Notes: generated by a model from the sequence alone, not told the origin. Counted from the first letter of the stretch, positions 8,945 through 19,234 are shown. The stretch is DNA of 64,000 bases from Nitratireductor mangrovi (GCF_007922615.2 NZ_CP042301.2:248001-312000); one strand, 5' to 3'. Numbers and translations: made by a program.

Positions 8945-10237
8945 GTGTTTGTCTCGTTCTTTCCCAAGCCGAAGCTACTGTTCACCTCCGCTGCGCTGTG
9001 GGCGCTGTTCGGTGTGCTCTTCTGGTACTTCTTCGCGAAAGACGCCGGCGGCTGGCTGAGCCTGGGCGGATGGTTCGGCTACGGCTTTCCCGCCGAACTC
9101 GGCGCCGAGGCGGACGATGCGGCCCGCGCCGCCTTCGAGCAGGCTCGGTCGGGCGCGCTCGAATTCTGGTTCTATCAGTATTTCATCGCCATCCTGGCCA
9201 TCTTCATCGGCTTCTGGATGGTCTATTCCCCGCACCCCTGGCAGCGTTGGTCGCTGGCGGGCTCGGCGCTGATCCTGTTCGTCAACTGGTTCCTCGTCCA
9301 GCTCGACGTGATGATCAACGAATGGTTCGGCACCTTCTACGACATGGTGCAAAAGGCGCTCGGTACCCCGAACTCGGTCTCGGCGACAGACTACTACTGG
9401 CAGGTCGCGACCTTCCTTCAGATCGCTCTCGTCTACGTTTTCGTCGCCTCGCTGTTCCGCTTCTTCGTCTCGCATTTCATCTTCCGCTGGCGCACGGCGA
9501 TGAACGAATATTACATGCAGCACTGGCCCCGGCTCCGCCACATCGAGGGTGCCGCGCAGCGTGTGCAGGAAGACACGATGCGCTTCGCCACGATCAGCGA
9601 AAACCTCGGCGTCAGCTTCGTCGATGCGATCATGACGCTGATCGCGTTCCTGCCGCTGCTGTGGGGACTGTCGGCCAATGTGACGGAACTGCCGATCATC
9701 GGCGAGGTCAGCCAGGGGCTGGTCTTCGTGGTAATCCTTTGGTCGATCTTCGGCACGGCGCTGGTCGCACTCGCCGGGATCAGGCTGCCGGGGCTCGAAT
9801 TCCGCAACCAGCGCGTCGAGGCGGCCTACCGCAAGGAGCTCGTCTACGGCGAAGACCATGCCGAGCGCGCCCAGCCGCAGACGGTGGTCGAGCTCTTCGC
9901 AGACATCCGCAAGAACTATTTCCGCCTCTACCTCAACTATCTCTATTTCAATCTGGTGCGCATCTTCTACCTGCAGATCGGCGTGATGGTGCCCTACATC
10001 GCGCTCGCTCCGACCATCGTCAGCGGCACGATCACGCTCGGCGTCATGCAGCAGATCATCCGCGCCTTCCAGCGGGTGGAGAACTCCTTCCAGTACCTGA
10101 TCAATTCCTGGTCGACGATCGTGGAACTGATGTCGGTCTACAAGCGCCTGAAGGCGTTCGAAACGACGCTGGAGGGCGAGCCGCTGCCCGAGATCGAGCA
10201 GGAATACCTTGCGCGCCAGGGCGGCACGCCAGGGTAG
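8945..10237 (+). CDS. bacA: SbmA/BacA-family peptide transporter
   Basis: 430 aa inner-membrane protein. The N-terminus FVSFFPKPKLLFTSAALWAL and the segments FWFYQYFIAILAIFIGFWMV and YYWQVATFLQIALVYVFVAS match the SbmA/BacA family (about 400-420 aa). Family members use the proton gradient to import peptides such as microcins, proline-rich and NCR peptides; in Sinorhizobium and Brucella BacA is needed for chronic host infection and very-long-chain fatty acid modification of lipid A. The start is GTG at 8945. The family also contains BacA-like paralogs, so the symbol is by similarity. It converges on the deacetylase gene with only 6 bases between stops. Confidence 0.88.
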   Translation: MFVSFFPKPKLLFTSAALWALFGVLFWYFFAKDAGGWLSLGGWFGYGFPAELGAEADDAARAAFEQARSGALEFWFYQYFIAILAIFIGFWMVYSPHPWQRWSLAGSALILFVNWFLVQLDVMINEWFGTFYDMVQKALGTPNSVSATDYYWQVATFLQIALVYVFVASLFRFFVSHFIFRWRTAMNEYYMQHWPRLRHIEGAAQRVQEDTMRFATISENLGVSFVDAIMTLIAFLPLLWGLSANVTELPIIGEVSQGLVFVVILWSIFGTALVALAGIRLPGLEFRNQRVEAAYRKELVYGEDHAERAQPQTVVELFADIRKNYFRLYLNYLYFNLVRIFYLQIGVMVPYIALAPTIVSGTITLGVMQQIIRAFQRVENSFQYLINSWSTIVELMSVYKRLKAFETTLEGEPLPEIEQEYLARQGGTPG

Positions 10238-10243
10238 GTTGGG

Positions 10244-11233
10244 CTAGCCGCCGGCGGTGGCCGGCGGGGTCGCGTCGAGATCGTCGACCAGTTCGCGGTA
10301 GCTGATGCAGCGCACGTCAGGCCTGATACAGGTCTCGCGGGCAAAGCGCTCCAACGCGCGCCAATAGGCGCCGCCATTCATCAGCGTGAAGTGGAAGCCG
10401 ATCTGCAGCGGAACGCGCTTGCCGTCATATTGCCGCCGGAAGGCATCGGTGAAAGCCTGGTAGGTCCGTTCCTCGAAGCGGCCGTCGCGGTCGGGGTTCT
10501 CGATGCCGGCGGAATGGCGCACGAAGAGATTGTAGTCCATGGCGATGATGCGCCGCGCCTTTGGCCCTTCCGGGATCAGCGGCAGGGCAAAATTCCACAG
10601 CCCGCCCTTACCTGACGGCATCTCGGGACCGCGCGACACCGCGCTGGCGTCATAGGCGAGGCCTTCCGCGGCAAGCGCCCTGCCGAGGGCGGCATTGACC
10701 GACAGATAGGGCGCGCGGAAACCGGTTATGCCGGTCTCGGCGAAAGCGCGCCAGCCAGCCGGCTCCGGTGAAATCCCGTTGATCGCGTAGGCGTCGCGCA
10801 GGATCGTCCGGAACTGCGCGAACTCGGCGCTCCAGTCGACCTCGCTCCAGCCCTTGCCGTCGAAATGACCGCAGCCATGGCTCGCGATCTCATGGCCCTC
10901 GGCGCGGGCCGCGACGATCTCACCCAGCCTTTCGGCGACCTCTTCCTTCGATGCCGCGAAACCGACATTGGAGCGGCCGGCCTTGTGCCCGGGGGCCCGG
11001 TAGCGCTCCCTGGTCTCCGGCGAGAGCAGAAAGACACAGGAGAGGAAATAGGTGAAGCGCGCCCCGGTTTCCGCCGCGAGCGCGCGGCTGCGCTTCCATT
11101 GCGCGATGTCATGCGCGCCGTCGAAGGAGATCACCACCACCTGCGGCCGCTTTTCCGCGCCCGCGGACGCGGCCGGCTGGAAGAGAATCAGTAAGGATGA
11201 GATGCAGGCGAACAGGCGGGAAAAACGCGGCAT
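10244..11233 (-). CDS. Secreted polysaccharide deacetylase-like protein
   Basis: 329 aa with a signal peptide (residues 1-26, ending AASA|GA). The NodB-like fold starts with VVVISFDGAHD (33-42), where the usual TFDDG motif is altered so that the second aspartate is displaced; further on, SHGCGHF (about 119-125) supplies the metal-binding histidines, and GFRAPY is the next family motif. Members of the family remove acetyl groups from cell-envelope or exported polysaccharides. The altered first motif means the metal site may differ or activity may be changed. ATG 11233 is preferred over an in-frame TTG at 11239. Confidence 0.8.
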   Translation of the reverse strand: MPRFSRLFACISSLLILFQPAASAGAEKRPQVVVISFDGAHDIAQWKRSRALAAETGARFTYFLSCVFLLSPETRERYRAPGHKAGRSNVGFAASKEEVAERLGEIVAARAEGHEIASHGCGHFDGKGWSEVDWSAEFAQFRTILRDAYAINGISPEPAGWRAFAETGITGFRAPYLSVNAALGRALAAEGLAYDASAVSRGPEMPSGKGGLWNFALPLIPEGPKARRIIAMDYNLFVRHSAGIENPDRDGRFEERTYQAFTDAFRRQYDGKRVPLQIGFHFTLMNGGAYWRALERFARETCIRPDVRCISYRELVDDLDATPPATAGG

Positions 11234-11367
11234 GAACAAAGGCGACTCGTTGCGGGCGCCCGTTGGTGGCCGGCGAATGTGGCAGCTCTGCGGAACCGGA
11301 CGACAGACCAGGTTTTCAACGCGCCGCCGCCGCGATAGGTTCTGCCGCGTCGAGACGCGAGGTGCGC

Positions 11368-11940
11368 ATGCTTATCTTGATCGTCGGCCTGATCCTTTTC
11401 CTCGGAGTTCACTCTGTCCGCATCCTGGCGCCCGCCTGGAGCACCGAACGCGCGTCGTCGATGGGCAAGGGGCCCTGGCGCGGCATCTATTCGCTGGTGT
11501 CGATCGTCGGCTTCGTGCTGATCATCTGGGGCTACGGGATGGCCTGGGCGTCCGCGCCCGTTCTCTACGAACCTCCGGTATGGCTGAAGCATCTGGCAGC
11601 GCTGCTGATGCTCTTCGCCATGATCGCCATCATGGTCTTCGCGGTGCCGGCGGGACGGCTGAAGCCGGCGCTGAAGCACCCGATGCTGGTCGCGGTGAAG
11701 CTGTGGGCGCTGGCGCATCTGATGGCCAATGGCGACCTCGCCTCCATCGTCCTGTTCGGCGCCTTTCTCATCTGGGCGGTGGCCGATCGCATTTCGGTCA
11801 AGCGTCGCGTCGCGGCCATTCCGGCCGACGGTCCGGTGCGCAACGACGTCATCGCGGTGGCCGCCGGCCTGATCCTCTATGTGCTTTTCGTCTGGAAGCT
11901 GCATCTGTGGCTGTTCGGCGTGCCGCCGCTCGCCGCCTGA
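11368..11940 (+). CDS. NnrU-family membrane protein
   Basis: 190 aa integral membrane protein with about six hydrophobic helices. The pattern FLGVHSVRILAPAW...G.YSLVSIVGFVLIIWGYG and ALKHPMLVAVKLWALAHLMANGD identifies the NnrU family (PF07298), which includes denitrification-associated NnrU and the 15-cis-zeta-carotene isomerase relatives. GAGGTG precedes the ATG at 11368. No denitrification or carotenoid genes are nearby, so its role here is unknown. Confidence 0.85.
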   Translation: MLILIVGLILFLGVHSVRILAPAWSTERASSMGKGPWRGIYSLVSIVGFVLIIWGYGMAWASAPVLYEPPVWLKHLAALLMLFAMIAIMVFAVPAGRLKPALKHPMLVAVKLWALAHLMANGDLASIVLFGAFLIWAVADRISVKRRVAAIPADGPVRNDVIAVAAGLILYVLFVWKLHLWLFGVPPLAA

Positions 11941-12049
11941 GCGCATTGCCGGCGAAATTTGCCGCCACGCCTTCCATAAGCCGGAATTTTCGCTAAAAGG
12001 CGTCCGCAGGGCGTGCCATCGGCGCGCCCGGGCAACCGGTTGAGTTTTC

Positions 12050-12715
12050 ATGTCCGACGACAGTTTCATCAGAGAGGTTTCCGAGGAGCTCCGCCAGGAT
12101 CAGGCGAAGGCACTGTGGGATCGCTACGGCTGGATCGCCATCGGCGCGGCCGTGATCGTGGTTGTGGTCACGGCGGGCGTCGTCGGCTGGAACTACTGGA
12201 CCACGGCGCAGGCCAACCGGTCGGGCGACGCGTTTTCCCAGGCGCTCGGACTGGCTTCGGAAGGCAGGAACGACGAGGCGATCGCCGCCCTCGAACAGCT
12301 CGAGCAGGACGGCTATGGCTCCTACCCGGTTCTGGCCCGCCTGCGCGCCGCGACCGTGATGGCCGAAAAGGGCGACATCGACGAAGCGGTCGCGGCCTTC
12401 GACGCCGCTGCGACCGACAGTTCGGTGCCGGCCGCGATCCGCGACATGGCGCGGCTGCGGGCCGCGCTGCTTCTGGTCGACCACGGCGAATACGAGGAGG
12501 TCTCGGCGCGCGTGGAAACGCTGACCGCCGACACCAACACGCTGCGCCACACCGCTCGCGAGGCGCTTGGGCTTGCAGCCTGGAAGCAGGGTCGGCCCGC
12601 GGACGCACTGGCGCTGTTCGATCAGGTCGCCGACGACAGCGAGGCACCGCGCAATGCGCGCGAGCGCGCCACGCTGATGGCCGAGCTCATCCGCGGCTCG
12701 GGCGACGCGTCCTGA
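12050..12715 (+). CDS. YfgM-like tetratricopeptide membrane protein
   Basis: 221 aa. A cytoplasmic N-terminus ([25 protein letters not shown]) is followed by one transmembrane helix (about residues 28-50) and a periplasmic helical repeat region. The architecture and place just upstream of der match YfgM, which in E. coli associates with the SecYEG translocon and PpiD. The der start lies 10 bases after the stop, so the two genes form an operon. Confidence 0.85.
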   Translation: MSDDSFIREVSEELRQDQAKALWDRYGWIAIGAAVIVVVVTAGVVGWNYWTTAQANRSGDAFSQALGLASEGRNDEAIAALEQLEQDGYGSYPVLARLRAATVMAEKGDIDEAVAAFDAAATDSSVPAAIRDMARLRAALLLVDHGEYEEVSARVETLTADTNTLRHTAREALGLAAWKQGRPADALALFDQVADDSEAPRNARERATLMAELIRGSGDAS

Positions 12716-12725
12716 CCGACCACCG

Positions 12726-14156
12726 ATGAGCTTCACCGTCGCCATCGTCGGCCGGCCCAATGTCGGCAAGTCGACGCTGTTCAACCGGCTTGCGGGACGC
12801 AAGCTGGCGCTTGTCGACGACACTCCGGGGGTGACACGTGACCGCCGCGTCCACGACGCGCGGCTGTTCGACCTGCGCTTCCAGGTGGTCGATACCGCAG
12901 GTTTCGAGGATGTCACCGACGATTCGCTCGAGGGCCGCATGAGAGCCCAGACCGAGCAGGCGATCGCCGAGGCCGACCTGATCCTGTTCATGGTCGATGC
13001 CAAGGCCGGCGTCACGCCGAGCGACGAGGCATTTTCGCGCGTCGCGCGGCGGTCGGGCAAGCCGATCGTGCTGATTGCCAACAAGGCCGAGGCGCGCGGC
13101 GCGCAAGCCGGCATGCACGAGGCCTGGGGGCTGGGGCTCGGCGAGCCGGTGCCGATTTCGGCCGAACATGGCGAAGGCCTGCCCGATCTGAGAGAGGCGA
13201 TCATCGCCGCGCTCGGAGAGGAGCGGGCGCTGCCGGAAGAGGATGATGATGCTCCGGCCGGCGAAGAGGCCCTGGTCGGCGAGGACATAGCCGACCCCGA
13301 CGCCGAGGACGTGCCCGCATATGATGCGTCCAGGCCGATGCGCATTGCCGTCGTTGGTCGGCCGAATGCTGGCAAATCCACGCTGATCAACGCCCTGATC
13401 GGCGAGGAACGGCTGCTGACCGGGCCGGAGGCCGGCATCACCCGCGATTCGATCTCGGTCGACTGGGTCTGGCGCGACCGCAAGCTGAAGCTCTTCGACA
13501 CGGCCGGCATGCGCCGCAAGGCGCGCGTTCAGGAAAAGCTCGAAAAGCTGTCTGTTGCCGACGGGCTGCGGGCGATCCGCTTCGCCGAGGTGGTGATCGT
13601 GGTCCTCGATGCGACGATCCCGTTCGAAAAGCAGGACCTTCAGATCGCCGACCTGATCGCGCGCGAGGGCAGGGCGCCGGTGATCGCCTTCAACAAATGG
13701 GATCTGATCGAGCATCCGCAGGAACTGCTCGCCGAACTGCGCGAAAGGACAGAGCGTCTTCTGCCCCAGGTTCGCGGTCTGCGCGCCGTGCCGGTGTCGG
13801 CTGAAACCGGGCGCGGCCTCGACAAGCTGATGGAGGCAGTGGTTGCCACCCACGAGGTCTGGAACCGGCGTGTTTCGACCGGCCGCCTCAACCGCTGGCT
13901 CGAGGGCGTGCTTGCTCATCACCCGCCGCCGGCGGTCGCCGGCCGCAGGCTGAAGATCAAATATCTGACCCAGGTGAAGACGCGGCCCCCCGGCTTCGTC
14001 GTCTCGTGCTCGCGCCCCGACGCGATGCCGTCGTCTTATGTGCGCTATCTCGTGAACGGCCTGCGCGAGACCTTCGACATGCCGGGCGTTCCGATCCGCG
14101 TCATGTTGCGCGCGCCCGACAATCCCTATGCCGGCCGCGCCCGCCGGAAAAAATGA
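12726..14156 (+). CDS. der: Ribosome biogenesis GTPase Der (EngA)
   Basis: 476 aa essential GTPase for 50S subunit assembly. It has two consecutive G domains: the first P loop GRPNVGKST is at residues 8-16 and the second GRPNAGKST at about 211-219. DTAG motifs and NKWD/NKAE specificity motifs follow in each, and the C-terminal KH-like domain carries the family pattern ([32 protein letters not shown]). An acidic linker joins the G domains. It is co-transcribed with the YfgM-like gene. Confidence 0.97.
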   Translation: MSFTVAIVGRPNVGKSTLFNRLAGRKLALVDDTPGVTRDRRVHDARLFDLRFQVVDTAGFEDVTDDSLEGRMRAQTEQAIAEADLILFMVDAKAGVTPSDEAFSRVARRSGKPIVLIANKAEARGAQAGMHEAWGLGLGEPVPISAEHGEGLPDLREAIIAALGEERALPEEDDDAPAGEEALVGEDIADPDAEDVPAYDASRPMRIAVVGRPNAGKSTLINALIGEERLLTGPEAGITRDSISVDWVWRDRKLKLFDTAGMRRKARVQEKLEKLSVADGLRAIRFAEVVIVVLDATIPFEKQDLQIADLIAREGRAPVIAFNKWDLIEHPQELLAELRERTERLLPQVRGLRAVPVSAETGRGLDKLMEAVVATHEVWNRRVSTGRLNRWLEGVLAHHPPPAVAGRRLKIKYLTQVKTRPPGFVVSCSRPDAMPSSYVRYLVNGLRETFDMPGVPIRVMLRAPDNPYAGRARRKK

Positions 14157-14279
14157 CGCAGCCGCAATGAGGCCGAATACGGGCGGCATTTTCGCCGCAT
14201 TGGCGCCGTTAACCCTCCATCAACGATAAATCCGCACACTCTTAGAAATTCTGTTCGAGTGGCGTTCTGGAGAGTTCCG

Positions 14280-15470
14280 GTGCTTCGAAAGACGGTTTCG
14301 CGGCGGCCTGCCGCCGCGGTACGGGGGTCTAACTTCCTTTCATCTCTTCTCGTCGGCGCCGCGATCTTCCTCGGCTTCCCGACGGTTGCCGCCTATCAGG
14401 ACATGGCGAGCTACGTCGCCGGCCTCGACAGGGCCGGCGATCGCTGGAACGCGGTGATCGAACGCTCGGTCGCAGGCTCTGTACACGAAGCCGAGATGCC
14501 GTTTGTCGACCGGACCGTGACCGGGACCATCTCCGGCTCCGGCATCAAGTCGGACCGTCTCGGCTCTGTCGCCTTCAAGAGCAAGCACGGCGCGGCCAAC
14601 GAGGTTCCTGACGAAGAGCGCGTCAACCGCAAGGAAAAGCGTGGCCGGCTGATGAATGTCGCGCCGGTTGCCCCGCCCAAGGCCTTCAACGCCGGTTCGG
14701 TGTTCGAGCGCACCAGCATGATCGTGCGTCCGGAGGTCGAGCCGAAGCTTGCGATGGCCTTCGACGAACCGCGCATCCGGGGCCAGGAAGTCACGATCGC
14801 GGCCGCGTTTCACCGGCGCGCGGATCGCAAGCCCGACCCGGGCGTGCCGGCGATGCTGGCGAGCCTCGTGACCAACAACAAGGCCGACATCCTGGCCACG
14901 GCCTATGCGCCGCCGGAACCGGACTATGCCCGCAAGTCACCCTTTGCGAGCCTGCTCGGCGAGGATGAGGAAGAAGACGAGAACGGCGGACGCTTCATCC
15001 CGCCGCTGGCCTCCGGCGACCATCAATGGATGGGTCAGCCGCTGCCGGCGGCCGTGTTTTCTCAGGACGAGCAACGCTGCCTCGCCGCCGGCGTCTATTT
15101 CGAGGCACGTGGCGAAAGCCTGAAAGGCCAGGCTGCCGTCGCCCAGGTCATTCTCAACCGGGTGCGCAATCCAACCTATCCGAACTCGATCTGCGGCGTG
15201 GTCTACCAGAACGATCACTGGCGCAATCGCTGTCAGTTCTCTTTTGCTTGCGACGGCATTCGCGACCGCATTGCCAGCCCGCGCCATTGGTCGGCCGCGC
15301 AGCATATCGCCATGGCGGTGACCGCCGGCAAGATTTTCATTCCCGAGGTCGGTTCCTCGACCCACTACCACGCGACCTATGTGCGCCCGCGCTGGGCGCG
15401 CGCGATGGAGAAGATGAAGAAGATCGGCCTGCACGTCTTCTATCGCACGCATGGCGGCGGCTGGAACTGA
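14280..15470 (+). CDS. Secreted cell-wall hydrolase (SleB/Hydrolase_2 family)
   Basis: About 396 aa. A signal peptide or membrane anchor ([21 protein letters not shown]) leads into a long low-complexity middle region. The C-terminal domain from about residue 258 ([20 protein letters not shown]... VILNRVRNP... CQFSFACDG... [14 protein letters not shown]) is the SleB-type hydrolase domain PF07486, with the YFEARGE glutamate expected to be catalytic on peptidoglycan. GTG at 14280 is chosen for the GGAGAG site 6 bases upstream; another GTG at 14259 is in frame. The domain, known from spore cortex lysis, is common in Rhizobiales, which do not sporulate. Confidence 0.85.
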   Translation: MLRKTVSRRPAAAVRGSNFLSSLLVGAAIFLGFPTVAAYQDMASYVAGLDRAGDRWNAVIERSVAGSVHEAEMPFVDRTVTGTISGSGIKSDRLGSVAFKSKHGAANEVPDEERVNRKEKRGRLMNVAPVAPPKAFNAGSVFERTSMIVRPEVEPKLAMAFDEPRIRGQEVTIAAAFHRRADRKPDPGVPAMLASLVTNNKADILATAYAPPEPDYARKSPFASLLGEDEEEDENGGRFIPPLASGDHQWMGQPLPAAVFSQDEQRCLAAGVYFEARGESLKGQAAVAQVILNRVRNPTYPNSICGVVYQNDHWRNRCQFSFACDGIRDRIASPRHWSAAQHIAMAVTAGKIFIPEVGSSTHYHATYVRPRWARAMEKMKKIGLHVFYRTHGGGWN

Positions 15471-15615
15471 GCCGGCATGCCGGCGGCCTGCCGACACGCC
15501 TGAGCCGCCGATTCCGTTGCTGGCGCCGAGTTCGCTGCGCGGACGTAGTGTCGCACCTGGCTAAATATCTGAAATAAAAGCATAAAGTGCCAACGCCCGC
15601 CCGGTCTGCTTCGGC

Positions 15616-15644
15616 TTGACTGTGTGATGCGCCCTCACTATGGT
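15616..15644 (+). promoter_or_regulatory. Candidate sigma-70 promoter of the F0 ATP synthase operon
   Basis: TTGACT (15616-15621, preceded by C) and TATGGT (15639-15644) are 17 bases apart, in the style of the alphaproteobacterial CTTGAC promoter. It lies about 118 bases upstream of atpI. The remaining 290-base gap after the hydrolase gene shows no gene. Confidence 0.45.
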
Positions 15645-15761
15645 GCGCCCGACTTTGGAGCGGGCAATCCGGCCGGGATTGCGCGGGCATGGGTCGCGAA
15701 GACGGGCGTCCGACGTCCGGCGAGACCCGCGGAAAACGGCCCGTGCAGGAATCCTGAAAAG

Positions 15762-16109
15762 ATGGCGCGCGAGGACGATCTGGATCGCAGGCGAAGGGAA
15801 CTGGAGGCAGCGCTTTCGGCGCGCCGTCCCGAGCCGAGTGACGAGGGGAAATCCGCTGGGTCGGGCAGCATGGCCGGTGCCGCCAACGCGCTGAAGCTTT
15901 CCAGCGAGTTTATCGCGGGAATCGTGGTCGGGGCGGTCATCGGCTGGGTAATTGACAAGCTGGCGGGGACGTCGCCTTTTGGTCTTGTCGTGTTCCTGCT
16001 GCTTGGCTTCTGTGCCGGAGTTCTCAACGCCCTGCGTTCGACGGGGCAGTTGGCCGAATTCGGGTCGCGCCGGTCCAGGTCGGACGGCGACGGAACCGAA
16101 AAGAAGTGA
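15762..16109 (+). CDS. atpI: ATP synthase accessory protein AtpI
   Basis: 115 aa. A charged N-terminus (REDDLDRRRRELEAALSARR) precedes two transmembrane helices (about residues 46-66 and 70-92). AtpI assists assembly of the c-ring and is typically the first gene of the F0 operon, as here. ATG at 15762 is chosen because upstream in-frame codons run back into the promoter. atpB follows 39 bases later. Confidence 0.88.
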   Translation: MAREDDLDRRRRELEAALSARRPEPSDEGKSAGSGSMAGAANALKLSSEFIAGIVVGAVIGWVIDKLAGTSPFGLVVFLLLGFCAGVLNALRSTGQLAEFGSRRSRSDGDGTEKK

Positions 16110-16148
16110 CCGGCGCCGCGGGCGCCAACAGGAAGGCGGGGTAAACAG

Positions 16149-16898
16149 GTGGCCAACGATCCCATCCACCAGTTCCACATCAGCAAGCTGGTCCCGATCG
16201 AGATCGGCGGCCTCGACTTCTCGTTCACCAACTCGTCGGCGTTCATGGTCGCGACCGTCGTTGCGGCCGGCGCGTTCCTGTTTCTGAGCACGGCAAGCCG
16301 CGGCCTCGTGCCGGGCCGCATGCAGTCGGTGGCGGAGATGGCCTACGAATTCGTGGCCAACATGCTGCGCGACGCGGCGGGCTCGCAGGGCATGCGCTTC
16401 TTCCCGTTCGTGTTCTCGCTCTTCGTCTTCGTGCTGGTCGCCAATCTTTTCGGCATGTTCCCGTATTTCTTCACGGTCACCAGCCACATCATCGTCACCT
16501 TCGCGCTGGCCATCCTCGTGATCGGCACGGTCATCGTCTACGGCTTCTGGAAGCACGGTCTCGGCTTCCTGCACCTGTTCGTGCCCAGCGGCGTGCCCGG
16601 CGTGCTGCTGCCGCTCGTCGTGGCGATCGAGGTGATCTCGTTCCTGTCGCGCCCGGTCAGCCTCTCGGTGCGTCTGTTCGCCAACATGCTGGCCGGTCAC
16701 ATTACCCTGAAGGTTTTCGCCGGCTTCGTTACCTCGCTCACCGCCTACGGCGTCGCGGGTGTCGCCGGCGCCGTGCTGCCGCTCGGCATGACGGTCGCGC
16801 TGACCGGCCTCGAATTCCTCGTCGCGTTCCTGCAGGCCTATGTCTTTGCCGTCCTGACCTGCATGTACCTCAACGACGCGCTTCACCCCGGACACTAG
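16149..16898 (+). CDS. atpB: F0F1 ATP synthase subunit a
   Basis: 249 aa membrane protein forming the proton half-channels next to the c-ring. The segment [14 protein letters not shown] contains the essential arginine (equivalent to E. coli Arg210), and the final helix [22 protein letters not shown] is typical of the family. It starts with GTG at 16149, preceded by a purine-rich AGGAAGGCGGGG stretch. Second gene of the atpI-B-E-F'-F operon. Confidence 0.96.
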   Translation: MANDPIHQFHISKLVPIEIGGLDFSFTNSSAFMVATVVAAGAFLFLSTASRGLVPGRMQSVAEMAYEFVANMLRDAAGSQGMRFFPFVFSLFVFVLVANLFGMFPYFFTVTSHIIVTFALAILVIGTVIVYGFWKHGLGFLHLFVPSGVPGVLLPLVVAIEVISFLSRPVSLSVRLFANMLAGHITLKVFAGFVTSLTAYGVAGVAGAVLPLGMTVALTGLEFLVAFLQAYVFAVLTCMYLNDALHPGH

Positions 16899-16966
16899 GG
16901 CTGGCCGGAAGCGGCGCCCTCAACGAGCATCAACCCAATCTCAAGCTTTGGAAAAGGAGTTTCCCA

Positions 16967-17191
16967 ATGGAAGTAGATGCAGCGAAGGCAATTGGCGCAG
17001 GCATCGCCTGCCTCGGAATGGGCGGCGTCGGCATCGGCCTCGGCCACATGTTCGGCAACTTCCTCTCCGGTGCGCTGCGTAACCCGTCGGCCGCCGACGG
17101 CCAGTTCGGCCGCCTCATCTTCGGCTTCGCCGTGACCGAGGCGCTCGGCATCTTCTCCCTGCTCGTCGCTCTGCTGCTGCTCTTCACCTAA
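16967..17191 (+). CDS. atpE: F0F1 ATP synthase subunit c
   Basis: 74 aa proteolipid made of two helices joined by a polar loop containing RNP (residues about 44-46). The second helix [20 protein letters not shown] carries the proton-binding glutamate. The AAAAGGAG ribosome site just upstream is the strongest in the operon, in keeping with the many copies of c needed per enzyme. A very stable hairpin sits directly downstream. Confidence 0.97.
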   Translation: MEVDAAKAIGAGIACLGMGGVGIGLGHMFGNFLSGALRNPSAADGQFGRLIFGFAVTEALGIFSLLVALLLLFT

Positions 17192-17214
17192 GAGCCGGCC
17201 ATTCGCGCTGGGTG

Positions 17215-17238
17215 ACCGGCCGCCATGGGGCGGCCGGT
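17215..17238 (+). other. Strong hairpin between atpE and atpF'
   Basis: Perfect 10-bp GC-rich stem, ACCGGCCGCC (17215-17224) with GGCGGCCGGT (17229-17238), and a 4-base loop. No T run follows, so it is more likely an mRNA-stabilising or partial attenuation element than a full terminator, because the next two operon genes continue in the same direction. Confidence 0.55.
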
Positions 17239-17260
17239 GGGACAACGACAGGAAGAACCC

Positions 17261-17836
17261 ATGTTTGTGGCAACGGCATTCGCCGCGTCGGAAGAACCGG
17301 CACAAGGCGATACGCACGCAACGACGGAAGCGGGTCACGGCGGTACGGAAGCGGGCTTCCCGCCGTTCGAGACCTCGACGTTTCCCTCGCAGATCCTCTG
17401 GCTGGCAATCACCTTCGGCCTTTTCTACCTGTTCCTGAAGCGGGTGGCGTTGCCAAGGCTGGCGGGCATCATCGAGGTGCGCCGCGACCGCATCGCCCAG
17501 GATCTCGACCAGGCGGCCCGCCTCAAGCAGGAATCCGACGAAGCGATCGCTGCCTACGAGCAGGCGCTCGCCGAAGCCCGCCAGAAGGCCAACGAGATTG
17601 GACAGAAGGCGCGCGACGGTGCCAAGGCGGAGGCCGACGAGGCGCGCCGCGGCGTCGAGGCGGAACTGGACGAGAAGCTGGCCGCCGCCGAAACACGCAT
17701 CGCCGAGATCAAGGCGTCGGCGATGAGCGACGTCGGCACCATTGCCGAGGAAACCGCCGGCGCCATCGTGCAGGCGCTGGGTGGCGGCTCGGTCACCAAG
17801 GCCGATGCCGGTGCCGCGGTCAAGGCATCGCGCTAG
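17261..17836 (+). CDS. atpF': F0F1 ATP synthase subunit b' (second b subunit)
   Basis: 191 aa. After a poorly conserved N-terminus comes one transmembrane helix (about residues 43-62, [20 protein letters not shown]) and a long charged coiled coil, the peripheral stalk. It is the b' form found in photosynthetic bacteria and Rhizobiales, which use a b/b' pair. ATG 17261 with AGGAAG upstream is preferred over 17225, which lies in the hairpin loop. The atpF start follows 9 bases after the stop. Confidence 0.93.
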   Translation: MFVATAFAASEEPAQGDTHATTEAGHGGTEAGFPPFETSTFPSQILWLAITFGLFYLFLKRVALPRLAGIIEVRRDRIAQDLDQAARLKQESDEAIAAYEQALAEARQKANEIGQKARDGAKAEADEARRGVEAELDEKLAAAETRIAEIKASAMSDVGTIAEETAGAIVQALGGGSVTKADAGAAVKASR

Positions 17837-17845
17837 GAGAGGGTC

Positions 17846-18325
17846 ATGGACGCCACATTCTGGGCAACAATCGCGCTTTTCCTCTTCATCGGCATCGTCT
17901 TCTATCTGAAGGTGCCGGGCATGATCGCCAAGTCGCTCGACGACCGGGCCGAGCGCATCCGCAACGAACTCGACCAGGCGCGCAAGCTTCGCGAGGAAGC
18001 CCAGGAGGTGCTCGCCGAGTATCAGCGGCGCCGCAAGGAAGCCGAGAAGGAGGCCGAAGACATCGTGTCGGCGGCCGAACACGAGGCGGCGCTCATGGTC
18101 GAGGAAGCCAAACAGAAGACCGAGGAATATGTCGCGCGCCGCACCGCGCTGGCCGAGCAGAAGATCGCGCAGGCCGAACGCGACGCCGTCAACGAGGTTC
18201 GTGTGCAGGCGGCCGACATCGCGGTCGAGGCGGCGCGGCGCATTCTTCAGGACCGCGTCGACACCAAGCTGGCGGGCGACCTGTTCAAGTCATCGCTGCA
18301 GGACGTGAAGACCAAGCTCAACTGA
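17846..18325 (+). CDS. atpF: F0F1 ATP synthase subunit b
   Basis: 159 aa. An N-terminal transmembrane helix (DATFWATIALFLFIGIVFYL) leads into a long amphipathic coiled coil (residues about 30-140) rich in Glu, Arg and Ala that dimerises with b' to form the stator stalk. It is the last gene of the F0 operon; the F1 genes are not adjacent, as is usual in alphaproteobacteria. GGAGAGGGTC precedes the start. Confidence 0.95.
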   Translation: MDATFWATIALFLFIGIVFYLKVPGMIAKSLDDRAERIRNELDQARKLREEAQEVLAEYQRRRKEAEKEAEDIVSAAEHEAALMVEEAKQKTEEYVARRTALAEQKIAQAERDAVNEVRVQAADIAVEAARRILQDRVDTKLAGDLFKSSLQDVKTKLN

Positions 18326-18353
18326 TCGCCTCGAAAGCGACGGGAAAGCACCG

Positions 18354-18379
18354 AAGCCGCCCCGATGACGGGCGGCTTT
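18354..18379 (+). terminator. Terminator of the F0 ATP synthase operon
   Basis: Stem GCCGCCC (18356-18362) with GGGCGGC (18370-18376), extended by two A-T pairs, followed by TTTCTCT. It lies 28 bases after the atpF stop and ends next to the stop codon of the convergent rnhB. Confidence 0.7.
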
Positions 18380-18381
18380 CT

Positions 18382-19083
18382 CTATTCGGCCGCCGGCACC
18401 AATTCGGCCTCGACCGGGACCGGCTCTTCGCCCGTCTCGCGAAACGGCGCGAAGGACAGCCGATGGATCCGCGCCAGCGGGCCGCGCTCGGTGATCGCGC
18501 TACGGTGGACCGCGGTGGCATACCCCATATGGCTTTCGAAACCATAACCGTCGTGGCAGGCCGCGCAGCGCGCCATCATGCGGTCCCGCGCCACCTTGGC
18601 CACGATCGACGCCGCCGCTATCGAGAGCGAGCGGCGGTCGCCCTTGACCAGCGCAATCGCCTCGCAGGGCAGGTCGGGCGGAATGTCGCGGCCGTCGACG
18701 AGGGCGTACCGTGGCGTCAGGGCGAGCAGCGCCGTGGCGCGCCGCATCGCCTCCAGGCTGGCGCGCAGGATGTTGGAGCCGTCGATCGCATCGGCGGAAA
18801 CGGCGGCAATCGAGATCGCCGTCGCATGGCCCAGGAGTTCGCCGAACAGCCTTTCGCGCTCGGCGGCGGTGAGCTTTTTGGAATCGTCGAGGCCTTCGGG
18901 AATGCGGTCGGGATCGAGGATGACGGCCGCCGCCACCACCGGGCCTGCCAGCGGCCCGCGGCCGGCCTCGTCCAGCCCGCAGACCGGCGCCTGCCCGCGC
19001 CTGATCGCACGCTCCTCGGCCTCGAAGTCCGGCGCGTCAGGAAGTTCGAAAAGGGTCGGAGAACCGGAAGGCGAGCGACTCAT
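18382..19083 (-). CDS. rnhB: Ribonuclease HII
   Basis: 233 aa. It removes ribonucleotides from DNA and RNA-DNA hybrids. The motif [20 protein letters not shown] holds the first catalytic Asp and Glu, YALVDGRD the next Asp, and the [15 protein letters not shown] region the family helix with the remaining acidic residue nearby. The C-terminus [15 protein letters not shown] is typical. ATG 19083 is taken over an in-frame GTG at 19101. Confidence 0.95.
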   Translation of the reverse strand: MSRSPSGSPTLFELPDAPDFEAEERAIRRGQAPVCGLDEAGRGPLAGPVVAAAVILDPDRIPEGLDDSKKLTAAERERLFGELLGHATAISIAAVSADAIDGSNILRASLEAMRRATALLALTPRYALVDGRDIPPDLPCEAIALVKGDRRSLSIAAASIVAKVARDRMMARCAACHDGYGFESHMGYATAVHRSAITERGPLARIHRLSFAPFRETGEEPVPVEAELVPAAE

Positions 19084-19234
19084 GTGCGGCGATGGTCGCA
19101 CCGCCTCCGGTTCTCCGCAAGTCCTTCCCGGCCCGAAGGGGGCGGCAGGCGGGGAAGGGGCCGTCGGCTAGGGCGGGGGGATTAGCCGGACGGGAAGCCT
19201 TGGACAGGCCGCGCTCTACGCTGAGTGTCGTCGC

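Noticed and set aside
10248..10267. Hairpin at the BacA/deacetylase junction
   Set aside because: An 8-bp GC stem is present but it lies inside the last codons of the deacetylase gene and has no T run, so it is not called a terminator.
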